From an uncultured Bacteroidota bacterium (GTDB lineage: Bacteria > Bacteroidota > Bacteroidia > AKYH767-A > OLB10), in NCBI GenBank assembly GCA_900696575.1, contig CAADHD010000032.1, positions 26,038 through 90,037 on the forward strand: a stretch of 64,000 nt of DNA, written 5' to 3'. The notes below the pieces were generated by a model, which ran no database searches, had not been told where the DNA came from, and saw only the letters and a program-made list of their open reading frames with translations. A program made the position numbers and the translations under genes. Shown here one piece after another: positions 18,339 to 25,794 of this stretch. The stretch's first letter is position 1. Each line of letters opens with the position of its first letter.

Positions 18339-19064
18339 ATGGTAGCTCGCAAGCATTTCAGAACGGCAATAACGTCTGCAGAGCTGGCTGCTAACAGCGG
18401 GCTGCTTCAGTACCTTCAAACCTTTTTAACCGACAACAAGAAAGAACTTTTTGAAAAGGCACTTTCATTGCGTACCCGTTTTCTTGCCTGTGTTATGGAA
18501 AATGTAATTGATGAACATAATACCAATGCCGTTATCCGCTCCTGCGAGTGCACCGGTGTGCAGGATGTGTATATCATCAGCGGTGGTAAAGGATTCAAAC
18601 CTGCAAAAGGGGTGATGCGCGGCTCAGGCAAATGGTCAACGCTGATTCGTTACAACGAAGCTGCCGGACTTTCGGCAGAACAATGCATGAATGACTTGAA
18701 GAATAAAGGCTACCGTATTGTAGTTACCTCTCCTCATGGCGAAGCCACCCCGTTAAGCATGTTGGAGGTAAGCAAACCGCTCGCTGTTTGTTTTGGCCAT
18801 GAGCAAACCGGAATTTCACAAATTCTGAAAGATCATGCCGATGAATTGGTAAAAATTCCCATGGCAGGATTTACAGAAAGTTTCAATGTTTCAGTTGCTG
18901 CAGGTATCATCTTGTATGACCTTACCAGAAGAATCCGAAACAGTAATGTAAACTGGAATTTATCAGAACCGGAAAAGCAACAACTGCGTTTTGAGTGGAC
19001 ATGGAAATGCCTCAACCGTCCCGACTTACTTACTGAGGAGTATTTTAGAAAGCAGGAGAAATAA
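18339..19064 (+). CDS. trmH: TrmH/SpoU family tRNA or rRNA 2'-O-methyltransferase
   Basis: A 241-residue SPOUT methyltransferase. Motif 1 is 'DEHNTNAVIRSCECTGVQDVYII' with the conserved N-x-x-x-x-R, motif 2 'LAVCFGHEQTGIS' (residues ~148-160) and motif 3 'IPMAGFTESFNVSVAAGIILYDL' form the trefoil-knot cofactor site. The closest fit is TrmH, which 2'-O-methylates G18 in tRNA, given the long C-terminal extension after the SPOUT core. Last gene of the six-gene run that begins with the YfiT-like gene; a REP-rich spacer follows. Confidence 0.88.
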   Translation: MVARKHFRTAITSAELAANSGLLQYLQTFLTDNKKELFEKALSLRTRFLACVMENVIDEHNTNAVIRSCECTGVQDVYIISGGKGFKPAKGVMRGSGKWSTLIRYNEAAGLSAEQCMNDLKNKGYRIVVTSPHGEATPLSMLEVSKPLAVCFGHEQTGISQILKDHADELVKIPMAGFTESFNVSVAAGIILYDLTRRIRNSNVNWNLSEPEKQQLRFEWTWKCLNRPDLLTEEYFRKQEK

Positions 19065-19085
19065 TTTTAGTTGTATTCCTGACTC

Positions 19086-19109
19086 ACTGGCGTGCGTTTA
19101 TAACGCGTG
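19086..19109 (+). repeat. REP-like palindrome, family A copy
   Basis: 'actggcgtgcgtttataacgcgtg' matches the unit repeated around the transposase at 22.5-23.4 kb ('actggcgcgcgtttgtaacgcgtg') at 22 of 24 positions and can fold as a short hairpin. Confidence 0.75.
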
Positions 19110-19120
19110 CATGTACACTG

Positions 19121-19180
19121 CCCACGACAGGGCGTCCCCGCCCATCTTCAATTGTCCATGATAGGGCGTCCTCGCCCATC
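19121..19180. repeat. Second palindromic repeat family, two direct copies
   Basis: Units at 19121-19146 and 19155-19180 share '(c/t)ga(c/t)agggcgtcc(c/t)cgcccatc'. Each contains an internal inverted repeat ('gggcg'/'cgccc'). They lie between two family A REP copies in the trmH-abcF spacer. Confidence 0.65.
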
Positions 19181-19220
19181 ATCAAAATTTAATGACAATC
19201 ATTTGTTATGCTTGCCTCTC

Positions 19221-19262
19221 ACTATCGCGCGTTCATAACGCTTGCCTTGACTTATAACACGT
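19221..19262 (+). repeat. REP-like palindrome, degenerate family A copies
   Basis: 'actatcgcgcgttcataacgcttg' (19221-19244) resembles the family A unit, followed by a truncated tail copy 'ttataacacgtgcc'. The repeats end ~45 nt before the abcF promoter. Confidence 0.55.
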
Positions 19263-19306
19263 GCCTTGACCTTAATTTAGCTTCCCTTGCCTAAATTCCA
19301 TCCGCT

Positions 19307-19314
19307 TACCTTTG
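19307..19314 (+). promoter_or_regulatory. Promoter of the ABC-F gene, predicts a leaderless mRNA
   Basis: 'TACCTTTG' fits the -7 consensus, with 'ttg' at 19287-19289 17 nt upstream as a -33 element. The octamer ends only 4 nt before the ATG at 19319, so the transcript should start at or within a few bases of the start codon. Confidence 0.65.
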
Positions 19315-19318
19315 CCCA

Positions 19319-21232
19319 ATGTTAGCCATTCACAATCTCACTTACGAAATAGGTTCACGTAAACTGCTTGATGCTGCATCCTGGCATCTCCATGACGGCT
19401 GCAAGTACGGTTTGATTGGTCCTAACGGAACAGGAAAGTCAACCCTTCTTCGCATTATTGACGGAGAATACAAAGCACAGAGCGGAACGATTACCGGAAG
19501 CAATGACATGACTATCGGTTTCCTCAATCAGGATTTGCTTTCTTATCTGAGCGATAACAGCATTCTGCATGTGGCTATGGAAGCTTTTGAAGAGGTGAAT
19601 GCGATACATGATGAAATTGAATCCATCATTGAAAAACTGCATCACGACCATGATGAGAAATTAATTTACCGCCTCAGCGACCTGCAGACTTCATACGAAT
19701 CGCTTGGCGGCTATGACATACAGCATCAATCGGAGAAGATTCTCGAAGGACTTGGATTCACTACGGTTGACCTGCATCGTCCGTTAAAAGAATTTTCGGG
19801 AGGATGGCGGATGCGCGTCATGCTGGCAAAAATTTTATTGCGCAAACCGCAGTTGCTCATGCTCGATGAGCCTACCAATCACCTTGATCTTCCTTCGATT
19901 GAATGGCTTGAAGAATATCTTGCCGGATATGATGGAACTTTGATTCTTGTCTCGCACGACCGTTTCTTTCTCGACCGCATTGTTGATCATATCATTGAAA
20001 TTGATAACGGTAAACTGATTCCATACACAGGAAACTATTCTTTTTATCTCGAAGAAAAAGCATTGCGGCAGGAGTTGCAGCAGAATCAGTTCAACAACCA
20101 GCAAAAGTTTATAAAGGAACAAGAGAAACTGATTAACCGGTTTCGCGCCAAGGCAAGCAAAGCAAAGATGGCACAGTCAAGGATTAAGATGCTTGAGAAA
20201 CTGGAAAAAATTGATGAGGTGGATGAAAATAATAAAGCCATAAAAGTCAGGTTTGAGTTTACTCAGGCATCGGGCAGGGAAGTGGTGAATCTTGACATCA
20301 AAGAAAAAAGCTATGGCGAGCTTAAAATTTTTGAGAATACAGAAGCAAAGGTGATGCGTGGCGATAAGATTGCTTTAATCGGAAAAAACGGAAAAGGAAA
20401 ATCAACACTACTGCGCATGATGGCCGGTGCCGAGCCGTTTGAAGGAACCCTGAAAGACGGCCATCAGGTGGTAAAAACGTTTTATGCACAACATCAGCTC
20501 GAAAGCCTTAACCTGAACAATACCATGCTGGAAGAATTGCAACATGCAGACCCATTGAAATCGGATGGTGAGTTGCGTGCCCTGCTTGGTGCTTTTCTGT
20601 TTGAAGGCGATGATGTCTTTAAAAAGATAAAAGTACTTTCAGGCGGTGAAAAAGCCAGAGTGGCTCTGGCTAAGGCCATGCTCAGTAAAGCTAATTTTCT
20701 GTTGCTGGATGAACCTACCAATCATCTTGACATGCGTTCCGTTAATGTGCTTACTTCGGTCTTGAAAAGTTATGAAGGCTCGCTGGTGGTTGTTTCCCAC
20801 GATCGTTATTTTTTCTCTGCCATTGCCAATAAAATCTGGTACATTGAAGACGGAAAACTGAAAGAGCATCCGGGCGATTACGAGTCTTATGAGTACTTTA
20901 TTGAAGCAAGAAAGAAAGAAATCAAAGCGGAAAAGAATAGGCCGGAAATGAAAAAGAAAGAAGAAGTTACAGAACAGAAAGAAGACCGGAAACAGCAGCA
21001 GAAACAGTTGCAGAAACTGCAGCGCGAAATGGAAAAGATTGAAACAGAAATGGAACTTCTGAAGAAACGTAAAGCAGAGCTTACGGAATTGATGAATGAC
21101 GAGATTCTGATGAGGGAGTCTGATAAAGCCATTAAAATTACCAATGACTTTCAGCATATTGAAAACAGCCTGGTACAGTTGAATGAACAGTGGGATAAAA
21201 TTTATCTGGAAATCTGTAATTATGAAAGTTAG
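19319..21232 (+). CDS. ABC-F family ATPase (ribosome-associated)
   Basis: A 637-residue protein with two ABC ATPase domains and no membrane segments. First domain: Walker A 'GPNGTGKST' (residues 34-42), signature 'FSGGWRMRV', Walker B 'LLMLDEPTNHLD'. Then the ABC-F linker region ('KFIKEQEKLINRFRAKASKAKMAQSRIKML'). Second domain: 'GKNGKGKST', 'LSGGEKARVALA', 'LLLDEPTNHLD'. The C-terminus is a highly charged coiled coil. This is the Uup/YdiF-like layout; ABC-F proteins act on the ribosome to relieve stalls or protect from antibiotics. Which role applies cannot be read from the sequence. Confidence 0.95.
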   Translation: MLAIHNLTYEIGSRKLLDAASWHLHDGCKYGLIGPNGTGKSTLLRIIDGEYKAQSGTITGSNDMTIGFLNQDLLSYLSDNSILHVAMEAFEEVNAIHDEIESIIEKLHHDHDEKLIYRLSDLQTSYESLGGYDIQHQSEKILEGLGFTTVDLHRPLKEFSGGWRMRVMLAKILLRKPQLLMLDEPTNHLDLPSIEWLEEYLAGYDGTLILVSHDRFFLDRIVDHIIEIDNGKLIPYTGNYSFYLEEKALRQELQQNQFNNQQKFIKEQEKLINRFRAKASKAKMAQSRIKMLEKLEKIDEVDENNKAIKVRFEFTQASGREVVNLDIKEKSYGELKIFENTEAKVMRGDKIALIGKNGKGKSTLLRMMAGAEPFEGTLKDGHQVVKTFYAQHQLESLNLNNTMLEELQHADPLKSDGELRALLGAFLFEGDDVFKKIKVLSGGEKARVALAKAMLSKANFLLLDEPTNHLDMRSVNVLTSVLKSYEGSLVVVSHDRYFFSAIANKIWYIEDGKLKEHPGDYESYEYFIEARKKEIKAEKNRPEMKKKEEVTEQKEDRKQQQKQLQKLQREMEKIETEMELLKKRKAELTELMNDEILMRESDKAIKITNDFQHIENSLVQLNEQWDKIYLEICNYES

Positions 21233-22514
21233 AAATCAGTTTGTTTTCTGTTTCTCATTGCTTATAGCCTTTTCTGTTGAAGCGCAGGATTATTTCAAAA
21301 ATGATTTCATCCGTTACGAAGATTATATCTATTCTCCGGTAATTGGAACCGTTGTCCTTGAGAAAATGAATCAGCCGCTTTCCGATCCGGCCATTGCTTT
21401 CAATTCGGGAGATCAGCTTGTGCTTTCCTTTGATGAACTGAGTACCGAGGCCGGTGATTATTCTTATTCCTTTATTCTCTGCAACAGCAACTGGCAACCG
21501 GCCGGCATTCCCGAATCGCAGGTCATTCAGGGATTCACTGATGACCGCATCCGCGATTACCGGTATTCATTCAACACCCGTCAGCGCTACATCCATTACC
21601 GGCTTGAATTTCCGAATGAAAATTTACAACCGTTGCTTCCGGGTAATTATATCCTCAAAGTTTTTGAAACCGGCAACCCGGAAAAAGTTATCATCACCCG
21701 CAGATGGCTGTATTTTGAAGACCGTGTTCAGATTAATGCCCTGGTAAAACGCGCTACTGTGGTACAGGAGCGTTTTGCAAAACAGGAAGTTGATTTCTCA
21801 CTCGAACTACCATTACTCAATGTGCAGAATCCGTTTGCCGAGCTGAAGGTTATTATCATGCAGAATTTCCGGTGGGACAGAACCATTGATAACCTCAAAC
21901 CGCTCTTCATCATGAATCAGAAATTAGATTACAATTATGATGAAGAAAATAATTTTGACGGAGGGAATGAATACCGAACATTCGATACGCGCAGTTTCCG
22001 TTTTCAGAATCAGTACATGGCGCGGTTTGGTGAAGATACTTCCGGTATTCACGCATGGATTAAAGAAGAGAAAAGCCGTGCTGCCTTGCGGTACACCCTT
22101 ATTGATGACATCAACGGAAAGTTTCTGAATACCATTTACGAAGGGCGTGATGCCCAGACGGAAGCCGAATACGTACATACTCACTTTCAATTGCTGATGA
22201 ATAATCCGATGAGCGAAGCAACGGTTTATGTTTTCGGAGGATTGACTGACTGGAAAATTTTACCCGAAGCCAAAATGATTTACAACGAAGAGAAACAGAT
22301 GTATGAATGCAGCCTGTTCCTCAAGCAAGGCTATTACAATTACTGTTATGCGGTATTAAAAGACGGAGAAGAGAAAGTGAACGATACAGAACTGGAAGGC
22401 AGTCATTCCGATACAGAAAACATTTACACCATTCTGGTTTATCACACACCCCCCGGTGCCCGCTTCGACCGGTTGGCAGGATTTAAGAAAGTAAGTTCAA
22501 AAGGTATTTTTTGA
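21222..22514 (+). CDS. DUF5103 protein, T9SS plug-like
   Basis: Protein of 430 residues. The ORF track starts at 21183, but the ATG at 21222 gives a signal peptide ('MKVRNQFVFCFSLLIAFSVEAQ') and overlaps the abcF stop by 11 nt, so I use it. The mature start 'DYFKNDFIRYEDYIYSPVIGTVVLEK', then 'SFILCNSNWQPAGIPESQVIQGFTDDRI', matches the DUF5103 family. Its Flavobacterium member is the 'Plug' protein that seals the SprA translocon of the type IX system. Fits a genome with many T9SS cargo proteins. Confidence 0.87.
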   Translation: MKVRNQFVFCFSLLIAFSVEAQDYFKNDFIRYEDYIYSPVIGTVVLEKMNQPLSDPAIAFNSGDQLVLSFDELSTEAGDYSYSFILCNSNWQPAGIPESQVIQGFTDDRIRDYRYSFNTRQRYIHYRLEFPNENLQPLLPGNYILKVFETGNPEKVIITRRWLYFEDRVQINALVKRATVVQERFAKQEVDFSLELPLLNVQNPFAELKVIIMQNFRWDRTIDNLKPLFIMNQKLDYNYDEENNFDGGNEYRTFDTRSFRFQNQYMARFGEDTSGIHAWIKEEKSRAALRYTLIDDINGKFLNTIYEGRDAQTEAEYVHTHFQLLMNNPMSEATVYVFGGLTDWKILPEAKMIYNEEKQMYECSLFLKQGYYNYCYAVLKDGEEKVNDTELEGSHSDTENIYTILVYHTPPGARFDRLAGFKKVSSKGIF

Positions 22515-22522
22515 AGATAAAT

Positions 22523-22630
22523 ACTGGCGCGCGTTTGTAACGCGTGATATTCCTAACTGGCGCGCGTTTGTAACGCGTGATATTCCTAACTGGCGCGCGT
22601 TTGTAACGCGTGCCCTCAATTTAACGCGTG
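22523..22630 (+). repeat. REP cluster, left side of the transposase
   Basis: Three identical 24-nt units 'actggcgcgcgtttgtaacg' + 'cgtg' at 22523, 22556 and 22589 (33-nt period, spacer 'atattccta'), plus a truncated 'taacgcgtg' at 22622. Each unit folds as 'cgcgcgtt'-tgt-'aacgcgtg'. They sit directly downstream of the transposase stop, in the orientation opposite to the right-hand cluster. Confidence 0.9.
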
Positions 22631-22677
22631 CCCTGCACTCTCATCTGTTGCATATTTTTATAATGCGTGCTAAAAAA

Positions 22678-23223
22678 TCATTCTATTTTCTTTATTGCCA
22701 ACAAGCCCTTTCCACCCGAATAATCTATTGCCGAACTGTAAACATAATCTTCCGGCTTGGCAACCCATCCTTGTTTTACAGGATTATTGTGCAAGTATTC
22801 TAACCGTGTATCTAACATATTATTAGTATCAAGTTGAACCGGATGATTTCCATCCTGCCATACCTTGTAAAATTTGTTTCTTTTTATCTCTGAAGCCGAT
22901 GCAATGAAATGTTTTAAAATCCATTCTTTTCTGCTGTCATTCCCATGGATAAGCTGTTGTACAATTTCTTTGCTTGTGAATTTTTTAAAATCACGCATAA
23001 TATCATTTAGCGGGATCAAGTTGCTGCTGATAATTAAATGCAAATGATTTGACATAATGACCCATGCATGAATAACCAAGCCTTTTTGAATCTGACAATA
23101 CTTCAATGAGTCAAGTACGATTTCAGCATACTGCTTTTTAGAGAATAGATCTATCCATCCTGTAATGGTTGGAGTAACGAAATAGATTCCAGATAAGTCA
23201 CGGAATTTATATTTCTCTGACAT
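22678..23223 (-). CDS. REP-associated tyrosine transposase (RAYT, Y1/HUH)
   Basis: A 181-residue IS200-like single-domain transposase. The ORF track extends to 23358, but its first 45 residues are a translation of the REP repeats; the ATG at 23223 ('MSEKYKFRDLSGIYFVT') is the likely start. The HUH motif is visible as 'SNHLHLII' and the catalytic tyrosine is in 'RLEYLHNNPVKQGWV' (~residue 143), a RAYT signature. Members nick single-stranded DNA at REP hairpins and are thought to mobilise or maintain REPs. Flanked on both sides by oppositely oriented REP clusters. Intact. Confidence 0.92.
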   Translation of the reverse strand: MSEKYKFRDLSGIYFVTPTITGWIDLFSKKQYAEIVLDSLKYCQIQKGLVIHAWVIMSNHLHLIISSNLIPLNDIMRDFKKFTSKEIVQQLIHGNDSRKEWILKHFIASASEIKRNKFYKVWQDGNHPVQLDTNNMLDTRLEYLHNNPVKQGWVAKPEDYVYSSAIDYSGGKGLLAIKKIE

Positions 23224-23267
23224 AGCAAGTTTTAAAATGAGAGTTGTAAATATAATAAGGTAATTGG

Positions 23268-23379
23268 CACGCGTTACAAAGGCGCGCCAGTGAGATGAGT
23301 GATTGGCACGCGTTACAAACGCGCGCCAGTGAGATAAATATAATAAGGTGATTGGCACGCGTTACAAAGGCGCGCCAGT
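23268..23379 (-). repeat. REP cluster, right side of the transposase
   Basis: Three units 'cacgcgttacaaaggcgcgc' + 'cagt' at 23268, 23307 and 23356, the reverse complement of the left cluster unit with one variable base (ag/ac). Spacers differ (15 and 25 nt). The cluster lies just upstream of the transposase start. Confidence 0.9.
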
Positions 23380-23387
23380 GAGATGTA

Positions 23388-24104
23388 TTAACCTAAGCGG
23401 AACAAATCGTTCAAACCAAGTTTTGATTCGCATTGAAAACCTTCGCCAAACTCAAATCCAGCCATGCGGCCCAACTCAACCGGCCGGTAGTAAAGCGCAT
23501 CCATAAACTGTGGTGATGAAATAGGCGTTTCGGGTTCATTACTGTCTTCTTTAAAAAACTGCGAATCAAAAGCGCGGATGGCTTCCATGCGTTTATCCAT
23601 AAACCCGCTGATGTCAACAATAATATCAGGATGATGATAGCGGTCCTGCAGGTAATGAAATACGTAGCGCGGACGCCAGGGCTGTTGTGGTTTCCCTTCA
23701 AACTCCGTTTCAACTTTTACCAATCCGGAATAAAAAACTGCATCAGCTACCAGCCGCGCCCCTTTGCCATGATCGGGATGACGGTCGGCTAAAGCATTGG
23801 CTAAAATAATTTTCGGGCGGTGAAGGCGGATAAGCTGAACCAGTTTTAGTTGATTGGTTTTATTGTTTTCAAAAAAACCGTCCTCAAGTTTCAGATTGGT
23901 GCGAAAAGCAGCTCCTAAAATCTTACGTGCTTCTTCGGCTTCTTTCAACCGCAGTACTGCACTTCCGCGTGTTCCAAGCTCACCTTGTGTAAGGTCAATC
24001 AATCCAACGGAATAACCAAGAGAAATATGTTTAAGAATGGTACCGCTGCAACCTAATTCAATATCATCAGGATGGGCGCCAATAGCTAAAATGTCAACTT
24101 GCAT
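23388..24104 (-). CDS. bshB1: Bacillithiol biosynthesis deacetylase BshB1
   Basis: Zinc-dependent LmbE-family deacetylase that removes acetate from N-acetylglucosaminyl-malate in bacillithiol synthesis. The true start is the ATG at 24104 ('MQVDILAIGAHPDDIELGCSGT'); the track start at 24218 would overlap the divergent ccmB gene. The metal-binding and catalytic 'AHPDD' is at residues ~10-14 and the third metal ligand is in 'ADRHPDHGKG' near residue 110. 'GELGTRGS' and 'VFHYLQDRYHHPDIIVDIS' are typical of BshB1. 238 residues, full length. Divergent from ccmB with a 60-nt spacer. Confidence 0.93.
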   Translation of the reverse strand: MQVDILAIGAHPDDIELGCSGTILKHISLGYSVGLIDLTQGELGTRGSAVLRLKEAEEARKILGAAFRTNLKLEDGFFENNKTNQLKLVQLIRLHRPKIILANALADRHPDHGKGARLVADAVFYSGLVKVETEFEGKPQQPWRPRYVFHYLQDRYHHPDIIVDISGFMDKRMEAIRAFDSQFFKEDSNEPETPISSPQFMDALYYRPVELGRMAGFEFGEGFQCESKLGLNDLFRLG

Positions 24105-24164
24105 AATAATGTAAAAGAAAGCATGAGGCGCAAAGTTGATTTTTTTAATCATTTTCGCAACGCA

Positions 24165-24818
24165 ATGAAAACCTTCATCGCTCTGCTTCGGAAAGAAATG
24201 ATGATTGAGTGGCGGCATAAAAATTCAATAGCCGGCATTCTGATGTATGTCATCTCAACCGTGTTCATCAGTTACATGTCGTTTGCCGGAATACTTCCTT
24301 CTCACACCTGGAATGCATTGTTCTGGATTATCATGGTCTTTGCTTCTGTCAATGCCATAGCCAAAAGTTTTATGAGCGAAAGCCGGGGCTTACAGCTCTT
24401 CTATTTCATCATTGCCGACCCCCGGCAATACATCCTTTCCAAAATTATTTTCAATACAGTTTTTCTGATGGGTGTTTCCCTTTTGTGTTTTCTTTTTTAT
24501 TCTCTGCTGCTGGGCAATCCGGTGCAGAATGTGGGAATGTATCTCATTGGAATTATTTTCGGTTCCATGGCCTTTGCTTCGGTTCTTACACTTATCAGCG
24601 CCATTGCATCACGTGCCAACAACAGCGTAACACTGATGGCTGTATTAGGCATCCCTTTATTACTGCCGCTGTTAGTCATTGTTATTAAATTTTCGAAGAA
24701 TGCCATGGATGGATTGGCATGGTCTGTCAATCTGCAGAACCTGATGCTGCTTGTTGCTGTCAATGTCATGACCATAGCACTGAGTTATATGCTGTTTCCG
24801 TATTTGTGGAAGGAGTAG
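24165..24818 (+). CDS. ccmB: Heme exporter permease CcmB
   Basis: Integral membrane protein of 217 residues with six hydrophobic helices; opening 'MKTFIALLRKEMMIEWRHKNSIAGILMYVIST' is characteristic of CcmB, with 'LFWIIMVFASVNAIAKSFMSESRGLQLFYFIIADP'. With CcmA and CcmC it supports heme transfer to CcmE in cytochrome c maturation. I chose the ATG at 24165 because upstream codons overlap bshB1. First gene of the ccm operon; no ccmA is adjacent. A REP copy follows its stop by 4 nt. Confidence 0.92.
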   Translation: MKTFIALLRKEMMIEWRHKNSIAGILMYVISTVFISYMSFAGILPSHTWNALFWIIMVFASVNAIAKSFMSESRGLQLFYFIIADPRQYILSKIIFNTVFLMGVSLLCFLFYSLLLGNPVQNVGMYLIGIIFGSMAFASVLTLISAIASRANNSVTLMAVLGIPLLLPLLVIVIKFSKNAMDGLAWSVNLQNLMLLVAVNVMTIALSYMLFPYLWKE

Positions 24819-24822
24819 TGGG

Positions 24823-24846
24823 CACGCGTTACCAACGCTCGCCAGT
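24823..24846 (-). repeat. Isolated REP copy between ccmB and ccmC
   Basis: 'cacgcgttaccaacgctcgccagt' matches the right-cluster REP unit apart from three or four bases. It sits in the 86-nt ccmB-ccmC gap, right after the ccmB stop. Confidence 0.8.
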
Positions 24847-24887
24847 GTTGAATTTCCTTTTCTTACCGTTTTTCATCACTTCATAAG

Positions 24888-24895
24888 TACATTTG
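24888..24895 (+). promoter_or_regulatory. Internal promoter before ccmC, decides the start
   Basis: 'TACATTTG' matches the -7 consensus and ends 9 nt before the ATG at 24905. The TTG start at 24893 proposed by the ORF track falls inside this element, so 24905 is preferred. Gives a near-leaderless transcript. Confidence 0.6.
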
Positions 24896-24904
24896 CCCCG
24901 CCTT

Positions 24905-25567
24905 ATGAAAAACCACTGGTGGAAAGTTGTTGGTGTGTTTTTAGTGCTTTACTCGCTCTATGCAGGTTTGGCTAATGACGTACCCCGCCTGGCCATTCTG
25001 AATGAAACCATCCGTAACATTTACTTTCATGTACCCATGTGGTTTACCATGATGTTCCTGTACGGAGTTAGCGTGGTTTACAGTATCATACATCTTTCAA
25101 AATTTGAAATGAAAAGTGATATGGTGGCAGACTATGCAGCGCGAACAGGCATGGCTTTCGGCTTCCTCGGTTTATTTACAGGGATGATCTGGGCACAGTT
25201 TACCTGGGGGTCATTCTGGGTAAGCGACACCAAACTGAACGGCTCGGCAGCTACCATGCTGGTATATGCAGCTTATTTTGTGCTGCGAAATTCTGTGGAA
25301 GATGAACAAAAGCGAGCCCGTATTGCTGCTGTTTACAACATCTTTTCATTTGTGCTTATGCTCGTGTTCATCATGGTACTTCCCCGGTTAACCGATTCAT
25401 TGCATCCGGGGAATGGCGGAAATCCTGCCTTTGCAGCTTACGACCTTGATAACAACATGCGTCTTGTTTTTTATCCTGCCGTTACCGGCTGGATTTTGAC
25501 AGGCCTTTGGATGATGCAGCTTCAAATCCGTATTCAGAAAATCAAAACATACTTAGAATCAAAATGA
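24905..25567 (+). CDS. ccmC: Heme-handling membrane protein CcmC
   Basis: Six-helix membrane protein of 220 residues. 'MKNHWWKVVGVFLVLYSLYAGLANDVPRLAILNETIRNIYFHVPMWF' carries the first heme-ligand His, and the Trp-rich segment 'GMIWAQFTWGSFWVSDTKLNGSAATMLVYAAYF' (~residues 93-125) is the CcmC/CcsA heme-binding signature. The second conserved His is in 'DSLHPGNGG'. CcmC loads heme onto CcmE on the periplasmic face. The stop overlaps ccmD (ATGA). Confidence 0.93.
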   Translation: MKNHWWKVVGVFLVLYSLYAGLANDVPRLAILNETIRNIYFHVPMWFTMMFLYGVSVVYSIIHLSKFEMKSDMVADYAARTGMAFGFLGLFTGMIWAQFTWGSFWVSDTKLNGSAATMLVYAAYFVLRNSVEDEQKRARIAAVYNIFSFVLMLVFIMVLPRLTDSLHPGNGGNPAFAAYDLDNNMRLVFYPAVTGWILTGLWMMQLQIRIQKIKTYLESK

Positions 25568-25773
25568 AAAAATTACCTGTATTCCTTTTAGCCTGGCTCA
25601 TGCCTTTATTAATTAATGCACAGAGCGATATTGCCATGGCCGATACCATGCGCCAGGAAGGAAAAATTTATGTGGTGGTGGCCGTGTTATCGGTAATCTT
25701 CATCGGCATCATTCTATTTTTGGTTTCGATTGAAAGACGTGTAGCACGAATTGAAAAACAAATTAACCGTTAA
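25564..25773 (+). CDS. ccmD: Small membrane protein, CcmD-like
   Basis: A 69-residue protein with a signal-like N-terminus ('MKKLPVFLLAWLMPLLINAQ'), a central transmembrane helix ('IYVVVAVLSVIFIGIILFLVSIE') and a basic tail ('RRVARIEKQINR'). Position between ccmC and ccmE, the ATGA overlap with ccmC and the helix-plus-basic-tail form make it the CcmD counterpart. CcmD sequences are poorly conserved, so the call rests mostly on position. The ORF track start at 25507 lies inside ccmC and is rejected. Confidence 0.7.
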   Translation: MKKLPVFLLAWLMPLLINAQSDIAMADTMRQEGKIYVVVAVLSVIFIGIILFLVSIERRVARIEKQINR

Positions 25774-25794
25774 ACGGATTCATAATTACAAATC

